Origin: an uncultured Oceanospirillales bacterium
GTDB lineage: Bacteria > Pseudomonadota > Gammaproteobacteria > Xanthomonadales > SZUA-36
NCBI GenBank assembly: GCA_913055655.1
Contig: CAJXKA010000001.1
Location: forward strand, 1-64,000
Reading direction: 5' to 3'
DNA: 64,000 nt
In this document: piece by piece, positions 1-9,024 of the stretch
How the letters are laid out: every line of letters starts with the position of its first letter
Numbering within the stretch: position 1 is the stretch's first letter
Translations under genes and position numbers: made by a program
The notes under the pieces: model-generated
Told to the model about the DNA's origin: nothing
The model's input: only the letters and a program-made list of their open reading frames with translations
The model's database searches: none

Positions 1-77
1 TCACCGTCTCACCGTCTCACCGTCTCACCGTCTCACCGTCTCACCGTCTCACCGTCTCACCGTCTCACCGTCTCACC
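1..77. repeat. 8-bp tandem repeat (TCACCGTC)n
   Basis: Nine uninterrupted, identical copies of TCACCGTC followed by a partial TCACC. The array starts at the window edge, so its true length is unknown. It ends about 85 bp before the SPFH gene start. There are no spacers, so it is a simple direct repeat and not CRISPR. Such identical arrays can change copy number by slippage. Confidence 0.95.
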
Positions 78-163
78 ATGACCAATGCCACATTCATGGA
101 CGCCGCCCCTTGCATACAATATGATATCAATATGTACTAATTCGTACCGAGGGAGGAACGACC

Positions 164-1033
164 ATGATCGAAGAACGTATTCGCAAGTGCGCGTCGGGTT
201 ACCTGGCGCTGGTGATTCTGCCGCTGCTGAACATCGCGTTCGGTTACCTGTTCGTGAAGGCGGCGCAGGACCAGAACATCACCCTGGTGTTCGTGGCGAT
301 CATTGCGACGATCATCGTGCTGATCTGCTACAAGGGCTTTTTCATGGTCGCGCCGAACCAGTCCAAGGTGCTGCAGCTGTTTGGCACCTATGTGGGCAGC
401 GTGCACGAGACGGGGCTGCGCTGGGCCAACCCGTTTTATTCGAAAGAAACGGTTTCGCTGCGCGTGCGCAACTTTGAAAGCGAGATGCTCAAGGTCAATG
501 ACTCGTCGGGTAACCCCATCGAGATCGCCGCTGTCGTGGTCTGGCGCGTGGTGGATTCAGCCGAGGCGGTGTTCGAGGTCGATGACTACGTGAACTACGT
601 CCATATCCAGTCGGAAGCAGCGTTGCGCAACCTGGCCGTCGCTCACCCTTACGAGTCGCATGACGATGATGTGATTGCCCTGCGCAGTGATCCCCAGCAG
701 ATCGCAGACAAGCTGAAGGACGAGGTGCAGGACCGGTTGGGCAAGGCCGGTGTCGATGTCATCGAGGCCCGCATTTCGCACCTGGCCTACGCGCAGGAAA
801 TTGCCAGCGCGATGCTGAAGCGCCAGCAGGCGCAGGCCGTGGTGGCCGCGCGTCGGCAGATCGTCGACGGTGCCGTGGGCATGGTGCAGATGGCGCTGGC
901 CGACCTGGAGGCCCACAACGTGGTCAACCTGGACGAGGAGCGCAAGGCGGCCATGGTCAGCAACCTGCTGGTGGTGCTGTGTGGCGAGGAAAACGCCCGG
1001 CCGGTGGTGAACGCGGGCTCGCTCTACAACTGA
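164..1033 (+). CDS. SPFH/Band 7 domain membrane protein
   Basis: 289 residues. Two hydrophobic segments at about residues 13-35 and 40-62 anchor the N-terminus, followed by an SPFH/prohibitin-like domain (about 65-235) with the typical run [19 protein letters not shown]. The C-terminal part is an Ala/Gln-rich helix ([16 protein letters not shown]) as in stomatin/flotillin relatives that oligomerise at the inner membrane. The ATG at 164 is preceded by GGGAGG at good spacing. A small Arc-like gene follows 10 bp downstream, an arrangement I recall for this bacterial SPFH subfamily. The exact role (membrane microdomain scaffold or protease modulation) is not known from sequence. Confidence 0.85.
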   Translation: MIEERIRKCASGYLALVILPLLNIAFGYLFVKAAQDQNITLVFVAIIATIIVLICYKGFFMVAPNQSKVLQLFGTYVGSVHETGLRWANPFYSKETVSLRVRNFESEMLKVNDSSGNPIEIAAVVVWRVVDSAEAVFEVDDYVNYVHIQSEAALRNLAVAHPYESHDDDVIALRSDPQQIADKLKDEVQDRLGKAGVDVIEARISHLAYAQEIASAMLKRQQAQAVVAARRQIVDGAVGMVQMALADLEAHNVVNLDEERKAAMVSNLLVVLCGEENARPVVNAGSLYN

Positions 1034-1043
1034 TGGTTCCGGC

Positions 1044-1223
1044 ATGCCGGCGAAGAAATCCTTTCCATTAAGGCTGAACGAGGACATCTACGAGGCGCTG
1101 CGGCGCTGGTCGGATGACGAATTGCGCAGCGTCAACGCGCAGATCGAGTACGTCCTTCGCGAGGCCCTTCGCAAGACCGGGCGGCTGCCGAAGCCGCCCG
1201 GTCCCCGTGATCCTGGCGACTAA
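1044..1223 (+). CDS. Arc-like ribbon-helix-helix small protein
   Basis: 59 residues beginning MPAKKSFPLRLNEDIYEALR. The beta strand (SFPLRL) followed by two helices (EDIYEALRRWSDDE, SVNAQIEYVLREALRK) fits the Arc/MetJ ribbon-helix-helix fold, which usually binds DNA as a dimer. It lies 10 bp after the SPFH gene and is probably in the same operon. Its 3' end contains a perfect 11-bp inverted repeat (1176-1186 and 1192-1202, 5-nt loop) without a T run. That repeat may act as a weak terminator or RNA stabiliser. The target DNA is unknown. Confidence 0.75.
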   Translation: MPAKKSFPLRLNEDIYEALRRWSDDELRSVNAQIEYVLREALRKTGRLPKPPGPRDPGD

Positions 1224-1282
1224 ACCACTCGAAACCCCTGCAGGGTCTGGACTTTCCCGCGCCGGTCGTTGAAGCTTGGCGG

Positions 1283-3484
1283 GTGATCAGGGCTCACAAC
1301 AGGGGTTACGCGTCCAAGTCGCCGGGTTCCGACCTGGTGCTGGGGCTTTTCGACGGCCTCGACAGCGCCCTCTGGGCTTACGGCTTCGCCACCATCCTGT
1401 TTGCCGGCGCGCTGAACCTGTATCTGCCGGTGGCGGTGATGGCCATCCTGTTGGGCTGGGGGCTGTTTTCCATCTTCGTGGCGGTGACCAGCCGCCTCAA
1501 CGTCCACGTCACCAATATCGACGAGCAGGCCGTGGTGATCCTTGCCGGGCTGGGCGTGGGGCTGGTCGCTGAAAACGGCGGGGCAGGGCCCGGCACCCTT
1601 GCGACGCTGCTGGCGCTGATGTCGCTGTCTTCCATCCTGGTCGCGCTCGGTTTCGCCGTCGCGGGCCGTTTCCGGGCCGCGCGGGTGCTGGAACTGCTGC
1701 CGTTCCCGGTGATCTGCGGGTTTATGGCGGGCGTCGGCTGGCTGTTGATCAGCGCCGCGGTGTTCGTGACCGTGGATGTGCCCATTTCCGCGGCACTGCC
1801 GGACCGCCTGGCCGACGGCGATGGCCTGTTCAAGCTGCTGGCCGCACTGGGCGGCGGTGTCTTCCTGGTCTTCTTCGTGGGCTGGTTCCGGCGCGTCTGG
1901 GCATTCCCCGTGGGTGCGCTGCTGGTCTTCCTGGGGTTCTATGCGGTGACGTGGTGGCAGGGCCTGGATCACGAGGCGCTGCTGGCCGCCGGCTGGCTCT
2001 TTGATGTCTCTGGGGATGGCAACGGCGTATTTGAAACATTGTCCGGGCTGTCGTTTTCCGACATCGACTTTGGCTTCATCCTGGGCTCGCTGCCCGAGTT
2101 GCTGACCATTGTCTTCCTGGCGCTGCTCAGCGCCTCGATGTCGCTGACCGCGATGGCCTCCGCGCAACGGGTGGACGTTGACGGTTCCGCCGAGATCGAG
2201 AACCAGGGCCTGGGTAACCTGCTGTGCGCCGTGGTGGGTTGCCCGCCGGGGTATACCGATGTCGCGGGCTCCTCGGTGTACGCCCGGTTCGGCGTGAACA
2301 GTCGCTGGGTGGCCCTGGTATCCGGCGCCGTTTGCCTGGTGGTCGCCGCGGTCGGCGGCAAGATTATCGGCTACCTGCCCAAGGTGCTGGTGGGCGCGAC
2401 CATTTTCCTGTTCGCCTACCAGTTGATTTTCGAATGGTTGTTCCGGCGCATCCGCGGTTTCCAGCCGGTGGATTTCGTCGTGGTGTGCATCATCCTGGCG
2501 ATGGTGATCTTTGTCGGCTTCATGGTCGGTATCGTCACCGGCATCGTGCTGACGCTGGTGTTGTTCGTGTTGCGTTACAGCATGATCAGCGCCATCCACG
2601 GTCGCTACACGCTGCGCGAGTACCGCAGTTCCGTTGAGCGCCCCCCCAACGTCAACCAGGCACTCGATGATTACGGTCGCGGCTCGCTGGTTTACACCCT
2701 GCGCGGGTTCCTGTTCTTCGGCACCGCCAACCACATCTTCCAGCGCATCAAGGAGGATCTGGCGGACGATGACGCGGGCCACCTGGCCGTGCTGCTGGAC
2801 TTCAAACGCGTGACCGGCATGGATATCTCCGCGCTGAACACCTTCGTCCAGGTGCGGCAGTTCTGCGAGGATCACGGCGTTTTGCTGATGTACTCCGACG
2901 TGCCGATGTCATCGCAGTTCCAGATTTCCTCGCTGGAGGCGGTCAGCGAGGACGATGGCAGCCCCCTGTTCTTCGAGGACATGGACTACGGCGTGGAGTT
3001 CATCGAGAACCTGGTGTTGCGGCGATTCGACCCACTCGCCTCTCGCATGACGGTGCGTGACCAACTCGAGCAGATCCTGGAGTCCCGGGACCGTATCGAC
3101 CTGATCATGCACGCCTTGCAGCGCGTGGAGTGTGCCGAGGGCGATACCCTGTTCACCCAGGGAGACCAGGACAACGGCTTTTACATTCTCGAGACCGGCG
3201 CGCTGTCGGCCTTCATTGACCAGCATGGCGCGCAGCACCGCGTGAAGAAATTCGGCCCCGGCTCACTGATCGGTGAGCTGTCGATGTTCATTCCGGGCCG
3301 ATGCCGTACGGCCACGGTCACGGCCGATACCGACTCCGTGCTCTATTTTATGTCCGCCGAGGTGTTGCGGGCGGCGGACCTGCGGGATTCGCGGCTGGCG
3401 GCGGCGGTCAACGAACTCATCGCGCGCGCGTTGGGCATGCGCATCGATTACATGAACCAGCGCTTGATGCTGGAACTGGACTGA
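1283..3484 (+). CDS. SulP-family anion transporter with STAS and cyclic-nucleotide-binding domains
   Basis: 733 residues starting with GTG (1283); no strong Shine-Dalgarno is visible, so the start is uncertain. Residues about 20-440 are strongly hydrophobic with SulP-like helices (VLELLPFPVICGFMAGVGWL; CAVVGCPPGYTDVAGSSVYAR). A STAS domain follows at about 455-570 (DFKRVTGMDISALNTFVQV), then a cNMP-binding domain at about 600-720 with the phosphate-binding-cassette pattern GELSMFIPGRCRTATV. It probably moves an inorganic anion or bicarbonate across the inner membrane, with transport gated by a cyclic nucleotide. The substrate cannot be told. It converges on the prolyl oligopeptidase gene with a 2-bp gap. 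Confidence 0.85.
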   Translation: MIRAHNRGYASKSPGSDLVLGLFDGLDSALWAYGFATILFAGALNLYLPVAVMAILLGWGLFSIFVAVTSRLNVHVTNIDEQAVVILAGLGVGLVAENGGAGPGTLATLLALMSLSSILVALGFAVAGRFRAARVLELLPFPVICGFMAGVGWLLISAAVFVTVDVPISAALPDRLADGDGLFKLLAALGGGVFLVFFVGWFRRVWAFPVGALLVFLGFYAVTWWQGLDHEALLAAGWLFDVSGDGNGVFETLSGLSFSDIDFGFILGSLPELLTIVFLALLSASMSLTAMASAQRVDVDGSAEIENQGLGNLLCAVVGCPPGYTDVAGSSVYARFGVNSRWVALVSGAVCLVVAAVGGKIIGYLPKVLVGATIFLFAYQLIFEWLFRRIRGFQPVDFVVVCIILAMVIFVGFMVGIVTGIVLTLVLFVLRYSMISAIHGRYTLREYRSSVERPPNVNQALDDYGRGSLVYTLRGFLFFGTANHIFQRIKEDLADDDAGHLAVLLDFKRVTGMDISALNTFVQVRQFCEDHGVLLMYSDVPMSSQFQISSLEAVSEDDGSPLFFEDMDYGVEFIENLVLRRFDPLASRMTVRDQLEQILESRDRIDLIMHALQRVECAEGDTLFTQGDQDNGFYILETGALSAFIDQHGAQHRVKKFGPGSLIGELSMFIPGRCRTATVTADTDSVLYFMSAEVLRAADLRDSRLAAAVNELIARALGMRIDYMNQRLMLELD

Positions 3485-3486
3485 CC

Positions 3487-5598
3487 CTACTTCAACTGGT
3501 TCCACAGGTGCGTGTAGACCAGCGCCAGGCGGTACGCCAGCTGGTCGTTGGTGCTGGAGCCGCCGTGGCCGCCTTCCAGGTTTTCGTAGTACCAGATTTC
3601 CTGCCCCATATCCTGCATCTTCGCCGCCATCTTGCGGGCGTGGCCGGGATGCACGCGGTCATCACGCGTGGACGTGTAGAACAGCGTGGCCGGGTAATCC
3701 GTGTCGGCCTCCAGGTTCTGGTAGGGCGAATATTTCGAAATATAGGCCCATTCATCCGGGTTGTCCGGGTCGCCGTACTCAGCCATCCAGCTCGCGCCGG
3801 CCAGCAGCTTGTGATAACGCTTCATGTCCAGCAACGGCACGCCGCAGATCACCGCGCCGTACTTCCCCGGATCACGGGTCATCAACGCGCCGACCAGCAG
3901 GCCGCCGTTTGAACGGCCCTCGATGCCCAGGTGCTCAGGCGAAGTCACGCCGCGCTCGAACAGGTCGTCGGCGATGGCCTCGAAGTCCTCGAAAGCCTTT
4001 TCGCGGTTTTCCTTCAGCGCCGCCGCGTGCCATGCCGGACCGAACTCACCACCGCCGCGAATGTTGGCCAGCACGAACACGCCACCGCGCTCCAGCCACA
4101 TCTTGCCGTAAGCGCCGTAGAGATTTTCATACGAACCGGAGTACGAAGGCGTCAGTGCATTTCTGAAACCACCGTAGGAAAAGATATGCGTTGGGTTGGC
4201 GCCATTCAGCGCCAGGCCCTTCGGCGCCACGACGAAATAGGGCACGCGCGTGCCGTCGGCCGAGGTGGCGAAGTACTGCTTCGTTTCGAAGCGGCTGCCG
4301 TCAAACGTGGGTTCCTGCTGCTTCACTTCCTGCGGCTGCCAGGCACCGGATGCCGCGTAATACAGCGTCGGCGGCGTGGTGAAGGACTCAAAGCGGGCGA
4401 AGAAGTTACCGGTCTCGTTGTCAGCGGTGACGATTTCCAGCGCGCCGTCGTCAGGGAACGGTTCCAGCTTGCGCTCCCACTGGCCTTCAGGCCCGGGCGC
4501 CAGCCGGTAGATCTTGCCGAGCACGTTGTCCAGCACCGTCACCAGGATGTCGTTGTCGGTGATGGTCACGCCCTCGACCACGGTGGTTTCATCCGGTGCG
4601 ACCAGCACCTCGACGTTACCGTCGCCATCCGGCAGCAACGCGCCGGTGTCGGCAATCACGGCGGCGCCGCGGGGCAGCGTAACGCCATCGCGCAACCAGT
4701 CCTCCTGCAGGCGGAAGACCAGTCGGCCCCGGAATACACCGGACACGACCGCCGTTTCCGGCAGTTCCAGTTTGACCAGTTCGTCGCCGGTCAACAGGTG
4801 GTTTTCCCCGGTCCAGAACGTCTTGCCCACGCGAATGATGTCCAGGTCGCCGGCCGGCGAGCGCATTCGGGAGCCGTAGGCGGAAACGGAGTCCACGCTA
4901 CCCTCGTAGAGGGTCTCGGCAGCGCTGAGCGGCGTACCGCGGGTCCAGCGCTTGACGATGCGAGGATAGCCCGAAGCCGTCATTGAACCCTCGCCAAAAT
5001 CGGTCGAGACAAACAACGTGTCCTGGTCGATCCAGTTCGCGCTGCCTTTTGACAACGGCAGGTTGAAGCCCTCTGGCTTGAACGCCTTCGCCACGGAGTC
5101 GAATTCGCGGATGACCACCGCGTCACCACCGCCAGGGGACAGGCGCGCCAGGCAGAACTCCGGCTGCTTCGGCAGGCAGTCCAGGCTCTTGTAGACCCAT
5201 TTCTCACCCTCGGCCTCGCTGAGCGCGTCGATATCGATGACGGTTTCCCAGGTGGGGTTGTCCTTCGAAAACTCTTCCAGCGTGGTCCGGCGCAGCACAC
5301 CCCGGGGGTGATCCGGGCCGCGCCAGTAGTTGTAGATTTTGTCGCCTTTCTGCTCAATGGCCGGCAGGCGGGATTCGGAGTTCAGCGCCGACAAGGCGTT
5401 GTCATACAGCGATTCGAACAGGGGGCTGGCCTTCAGTCGTTCGGCCGTGTCAGCGTTCTCGGCGCGCACCCAGTCCAGTGCCTTCGGGTCGTCAACGCCT
5501 TCCAGCCACAGCCAGGGGTCTTCCTCGGCATGGGCGGCAGGAATGCCGGCCAGCGTGGTGGCCAGGATCATGAGCAGGGTAGGGGTGTATGGGTGCAT
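3487..5598 (-). CDS. Prolyl oligopeptidase (S9A), exported
   Basis: 703 residues. I chose the ATG at 5598 because it opens a signal peptide (MHPYTPTLLMILATTLAGI, cleavage after AHA) and has AGGAA about 10 nt upstream; an upstream in-frame start would place 23 charged residues before it. Residues about 30-430 form the beta-propeller, followed by the alpha/beta-hydrolase domain. Catalytic residues are visible: Ser563 in GRSNGGLLVG, the Asp in RDDRVHPGH (about 646-647) and His678 in EGGHGG. The enzyme should cut short proline-containing peptides in the periplasm. It is a single-gene unit convergent with the SulP gene and divergent from the E1-like gene. Confidence 0.93.
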   Translation of the reverse strand: MHPYTPTLLMILATTLAGIPAAHAEEDPWLWLEGVDDPKALDWVRAENADTAERLKASPLFESLYDNALSALNSESRLPAIEQKGDKIYNYWRGPDHPRGVLRRTTLEEFSKDNPTWETVIDIDALSEAEGEKWVYKSLDCLPKQPEFCLARLSPGGGDAVVIREFDSVAKAFKPEGFNLPLSKGSANWIDQDTLFVSTDFGEGSMTASGYPRIVKRWTRGTPLSAAETLYEGSVDSVSAYGSRMRSPAGDLDIIRVGKTFWTGENHLLTGDELVKLELPETAVVSGVFRGRLVFRLQEDWLRDGVTLPRGAAVIADTGALLPDGDGNVEVLVAPDETTVVEGVTITDNDILVTVLDNVLGKIYRLAPGPEGQWERKLEPFPDDGALEIVTADNETGNFFARFESFTTPPTLYYAASGAWQPQEVKQQEPTFDGSRFETKQYFATSADGTRVPYFVVAPKGLALNGANPTHIFSYGGFRNALTPSYSGSYENLYGAYGKMWLERGGVFVLANIRGGGEFGPAWHAAALKENREKAFEDFEAIADDLFERGVTSPEHLGIEGRSNGGLLVGALMTRDPGKYGAVICGVPLLDMKRYHKLLAGASWMAEYGDPDNPDEWAYISKYSPYQNLEADTDYPATLFYTSTRDDRVHPGHARKMAAKMQDMGQEIWYYENLEGGHGGSSTNDQLAYRLALVYTHLWNQLK

Positions 5599-5712
5599 AT
5601 CGTTGTTGTTCCTGGATATTCGGGGCCCGGTTACTTGGGCGAACGCCGCATTATATCGCCCCGGCACGTGATCAATGGCATGCTAGTGGTCATGGTCGAC
5701 GCGGATCACCGC

Positions 5713-6759
5713 ATGAACGAAACCCTTGATCGCTATCATCGCCAGATGCTGTTGCCGGGGCTGGGCGCCGCGGCGCAGCAGCGCCTGCGCGAGGCCGCGG
5801 TGATGATCATGGGCTGCGGGGCGCTCGGCACCGTGGCCGCCGATGGCCTGGCGCGCGCAGGTGTGGGCCACCTGGTGATCGTTGACCGGGATTTCGTCGA
5901 GCTGACCAATCTTCAGCGCCAGGTATTGTTCGACGAAGAGGACGTGGCCGAAGTGATGCCCAAGGCCGAGGCGGCGAAGCGGAAACTGGCCAGGATCAAT
6001 TCGCAGGTGGAGGTCACCGCCATCGTGGATGACCTGAACGCGGACAGTTTTGTCCGCCACGCCCGCGGTGCGGACCTGCTGGTCGATGGCCTGGACAATT
6101 TTGAGACCCGCTACCTGGCCAACGACTACGCCGTGCGCGAAGGCATCCCGTACTTTTACGCCGGCGCCGTCGGCACCGAGGGCATGGCGGCCACCATCCT
6201 GCCGGGGCAGACCCCGTGCCTGCATTGCCTGTTTGGCGCGCCACCGCCGCCGGGGCAGGGCGCGACCTGCGACACCGTCGGTGTGCTGGGCCCGGCAGTC
6301 TCCATCATCGCCGCGTTCCAGGTGGCCGAGGTCATCAAGTGGATCGCCGGCGCCCATGATCGAATGCGCCGCGGCCTGCTGACCATCGACCTCTGGGACA
6401 ACCGCCTGCTTCAGCTGGACGCGGCGGCTGCACCGGACAGCGAATGTCCATGTTGCGGACAGCGACATTTCGACTATCTTGAAGGTGACGCCGGCTCGAG
6501 TGCGACCAGCCTGTGCGGCCGCGATGCCGTGCAGCTGCGGCATCGGCAGGATGGAGGGTCCCTTGACCTTCGTGCGCTGGCACGACGCCTGGATGCTCAC
6601 GGGCCGGTGAAAGTGAATGCATTCATGCTCCGCGCCGAATTGACCGATCGCGGCAAGCCGTTCGAACTGACGCTGTTTCCGGACGGTCGCGCCATCATCA
6701 AGGGCAGCGACGATGCCAGCGAAGCGCGCGCCGTGTACGCGAAATACGTCGGGAGCTAG
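5713..6759 (+). CDS. MoeB/ThiF-type E1-like adenylyltransferase
   Basis: 348 residues. I chose ATG 5713 because it gives MNETLDRYHRQMLLPG, aligning with MoeB/ThiF N-termini; 5680 and 5692 are alternative in-frame ATGs. The Rossmann motif GCGALGTVAADGLARAG (34-50), VDRDFVELTNLQRQ (57-70) and DGLDNFETRYLAND (125-138) form the ATP/Mg site. Zinc ligands appear as CLHC (169-172) and CPCC (245-248), with the MoeB-like Cys186 in TCDTVGVLGP. A C-terminal domain of about 90 residues ends in a segment seen in stand-alone ThiF/MoeB proteins. It should adenylate the C-terminal Gly-Gly of a ubiquitin-like sulfur carrier, almost certainly the MoaD-like protein encoded at 7973. Confidence 0.88.
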   Translation: MNETLDRYHRQMLLPGLGAAAQQRLREAAVMIMGCGALGTVAADGLARAGVGHLVIVDRDFVELTNLQRQVLFDEEDVAEVMPKAEAAKRKLARINSQVEVTAIVDDLNADSFVRHARGADLLVDGLDNFETRYLANDYAVREGIPYFYAGAVGTEGMAATILPGQTPCLHCLFGAPPPPGQGATCDTVGVLGPAVSIIAAFQVAEVIKWIAGAHDRMRRGLLTIDLWDNRLLQLDAAAAPDSECPCCGQRHFDYLEGDAGSSATSLCGRDAVQLRHRQDGGSLDLRALARRLDAHGPVKVNAFMLRAELTDRGKPFELTLFPDGRAIIKGSDDASEARAVYAKYVGS

Positions 6760-6780
6760 CAAAAGGAAAGGAGGAGGCAC

Positions 6781-7962
6781 ATGCCAGCCGTCAGGATTCT
6801 CGCCGGCACCCGCAAGGGGCTGTTCATTCTGGAAAGCAACGACCGTGAAAACTGGTCGGTCAGCGGCCCGCATTTCGCCGGCTGGGAGGTCTACCACGCC
6901 AAGGGCTCGCCCGTGGACCCGGACCGCGTCTACGTGTCGCAGACCAGCAGCTGGTTCGGGCAGGTCATCCAGCGTTCCGACGACGGTGGCAAGACCTGGT
7001 TCACGCCCGGCTCAAAGGAGGGTGAGCTGGTCGATGAACAGGGCTTTCCCACAGGTGAGAGCAACAAGTTCGTCTACGACGACAGCGAAGCGACCGGCCG
7101 GCCGCTCACCACCCACCAGTTCTACGACGGCACCCAGAAGCCCTGGGTGTTTTCACGGGTCTGGCACCTGGAGCCGTCCCTGGACGACCCCGACACCGTT
7201 TACGCGGGCGTCGAGGACGCCGCGCTGTTCAAAACCACCGACGGTGGCGCCAGCTGGCGCGAACTGCCGGCGCTTCGCGGCCACGAATCCGGCCCCGGCT
7301 GGCAGCCCGGCGCCGGCGGGTTGTGCCTGCACACCATCGTCATCGACCCGCAGAATCCGCAGCGGCTGTTCACCGCAATTTCCGCCGCCGGCGCGTTTCG
7401 CAGCGAGGATGGAGGTGAGTCATGGACACCAATCAACCAGGGCCTGGTCAGCCAGTTCATCCCCGACCCGACCGCGGAGGTGGGGCACTGCGTCCACCGA
7501 ATCGCCATCCACCCGAAACGGCCCGACACGCTGTTCATGCAAAAGCACTGGGACGTGATGCGAAGCGACGATGCCGGTGACAATTGGCGCGAGGTCAGCG
7601 GCGACCTTCCCAGCGACTTCGGCTTCCCGATTGCCGTCCACCCGCACGAACCGGAAACCATCTACGTGGTGCCCATCAAGAGCGACTTCGAGCACTACCC
7701 GCCGGAAGGCAAACTGCGCGTCTATCGCTCGCGCAGCGGCGGCGAGGACTGGGAGGCGCTGACCGACGGCCTGCCGCAGGAAAACTGCTACGTGAACATC
7801 CTGCGCGACGCCATGGCGACCGACGAGTGCGACAACGCAGGCATCTACTTCGGCACCACCGGCGGCCAGGTCTACGTGTCGCCGGACGGCGGCGACCACT
7901 GGCACGCCGCGGTGCGCGACCTGCCGCCGGTGCTATCGGTGGAAGTGCAGACCCTGAAGTGA
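6781..7962 (+). CDS. BNR/WD40/YVTN-like beta-propeller protein
   Basis: 393 residues, no signal peptide, so probably cytoplasmic. Several BNR/Asp-box repeats are visible ([50 protein letters not shown]), as in sialidase/sortilin (VPS10) propellers; no sialidase catalytic set is evident. A strong ribosome-binding site (AAAGGAGGAGG) precedes ATG 6781. The gene sits 21 bp after the E1-like gene and 10 bp before the MoaD-like gene, so all three are very likely one operon. I recall this propeller next to MoaD/ThiS genes in other bacteria. Its role is unknown; it may be a target or a scaffold for the carrier protein. Confidence 0.82.
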   Translation: MPAVRILAGTRKGLFILESNDRENWSVSGPHFAGWEVYHAKGSPVDPDRVYVSQTSSWFGQVIQRSDDGGKTWFTPGSKEGELVDEQGFPTGESNKFVYDDSEATGRPLTTHQFYDGTQKPWVFSRVWHLEPSLDDPDTVYAGVEDAALFKTTDGGASWRELPALRGHESGPGWQPGAGGLCLHTIVIDPQNPQRLFTAISAAGAFRSEDGGESWTPINQGLVSQFIPDPTAEVGHCVHRIAIHPKRPDTLFMQKHWDVMRSDDAGDNWREVSGDLPSDFGFPIAVHPHEPETIYVVPIKSDFEHYPPEGKLRVYRSRSGGEDWEALTDGLPQENCYVNILRDAMATDECDNAGIYFGTTGGQVYVSPDGGDHWHAAVRDLPPVLSVEVQTLK

Positions 7963-7972
7963 GGGTGCAGGC

Positions 7973-8287
7973 GTGAGTGCCGACACCGCCGCCGTGCGGG
8001 TGACGTTGCCGCATCACCTGCGCATGCTCTCCGGCGCCGACGCCGAGGTCACGTTGGATGTGACCCCGCCCATCAGCGTCGCGTCCGTCCTGGACGCGCT
8101 GGAGGCGCGCTACCCGATGCTGCGCGGCACCGTGCGTGAGCACGTCAGCGGTGAGCGACGTGCCAAGGTGCGGTTCTTTGCCGCTCGCGCCGATGTCACC
8201 CACCTGCCGCTGGACACGGAACTGCCGGAAACCGTCGCCAACGGTGAGGAGCCGTTGATGATCATCGCGGCGATTTCCGGCGGGTAA
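7973..8287 (+). CDS. MoaD/ThiS-family sulfur carrier (ubiquitin-like)
   Basis: 104 residues starting with GTG 7973, preceded by GAGGGTGCAGGC. The sequence has the beta-grasp pattern and ends exactly in a di-glycine tail (MIIAAISGG), the residues activated by E1-like enzymes. It is longer at the N-terminus than classical MoaD (about 81 residues). A matching E1-like enzyme is encoded upstream in the same operon. Molybdopterin or thiamine genes are absent from the window, so whether it supplies sulfur for molybdopterin, thiazole, another metabolite, or modifies proteins is open. Confidence 0.85.
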   Translation: MSADTAAVRVTLPHHLRMLSGADAEVTLDVTPPISVASVLDALEARYPMLRGTVREHVSGERRAKVRFFAARADVTHLPLDTELPETVANGEEPLMIIAAISGG

Positions 8288-8292
8288 GCGGT

Positions 8293-9024
8293 ATGTTGGG
8301 CAACTGGCTGGAACGTGGGATGTTGCGGTTGGGCATTAAATCGCCATCGCAGAGTCCCGCCGAGCGAATGAACCAGCGTTACGATCACGAGACCTTTGAG
8401 GTCATGCGCCGGAGCATGGGTGATAATGGCATCGGTATCGACGGTGGTGCGCACAAGGGGTTGTTCCTGAGCGAAATGTGCAACATCACACCCGGCGTCC
8501 CGCATCTGGCATTCGAACCAATTCCAGCGCTGGCCGCCATGTTGCGCAAGCGATTCCCCGACCAGCGCATCAGGCAATGCGCCCTTGGGGAGCAAGCCGG
8601 TACCGCCCCGTTCTGTCATGTGGTGAACGACCCAGGTTATTCAGGCCTGCGCCCCAGAACCTATGACCGACCGGACCCGCAGATCGAAACAATCGACGTC
8701 GAAGTCGTGCGACTGGACGATATCATCGGTGACGAGTCGCCGGCATTCATCAAGCTGGACCTGGAAGGCGGTGAGTATCACGCGCTGCTTGGCGCGGTGG
8801 AAACAATGCGGCGCTGTAGCCCGGTGGTTGTGTTCGAAGCTGGTGACCGCTCCTGCGGGCACTATGACGTGACCGCGGCGATGTTCCATGAACTGTTCAC
8901 GGGCCGTCTAGGTTACGGAGTGTCGACGATGCGTGATTGGTTGCAGGGTGGAACAGGCCTGAATCGCTCAGCGTTTATAGATGCCTATGCTGAAGAGTTC
9001 TGCTTCATGGCATTCCCCGAATAA
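8293..9024 (+). CDS. FkbM-family SAM-dependent methyltransferase
   Basis: 243 residues. The SAM site is seen as GIDGGAHKGLFLSEM (about 47-61), followed by AFEPIPALAAMLRKRFPD, and the FkbM signature LDDIIGDESPAFIKLDLEGGEYHALLGA at about 142-168 (shown here as its key parts LDDII and FIKLDLEGGE). FkbM enzymes methylate hydroxyls of sugars or polyketides. It begins 5 bp after the MoaD-like gene and may be co-transcribed, but base composition falls towards its 3' end and beyond, so it could also be an acquired gene next to the toxin-antitoxin island. The substrate is unknown. Confidence 0.85.
   Translation: MLGNWLERGMLRLGIKSPSQSPAERMNQRYDHETFEVMRRSMGDNGIGIDGGAHKGLFLSEMCNITPGVPHLAFEPIPALAAMLRKRFPDQRIRQCALGEQAGTAPFCHVVNDPGYSGLRPRTYDRPDPQIETIDVEVVRLDDIIGDESPAFIKLDLEGGEYHALLGAVETMRRCSPVVVFEAGDRSCGHYDVTAAMFHELFTGRLGYGVSTMRDWLQGGTGLNRSAFIDAYAEEFCFMAFPE

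Noticed and set aside
1220..2875. A 551-codon open frame antisense to the SulP gene
   Set aside because: Gln/His/Arg-rich with no domain pattern; it is the mirror of a high-GC real gene.
5713..8287. E1/Ubl cluster as a CBASS or Bil-type antiphage operon
   Set aside because: No CD-NTase, E2, JAB peptidase or effector is present; a carrier-type pathway fits better.
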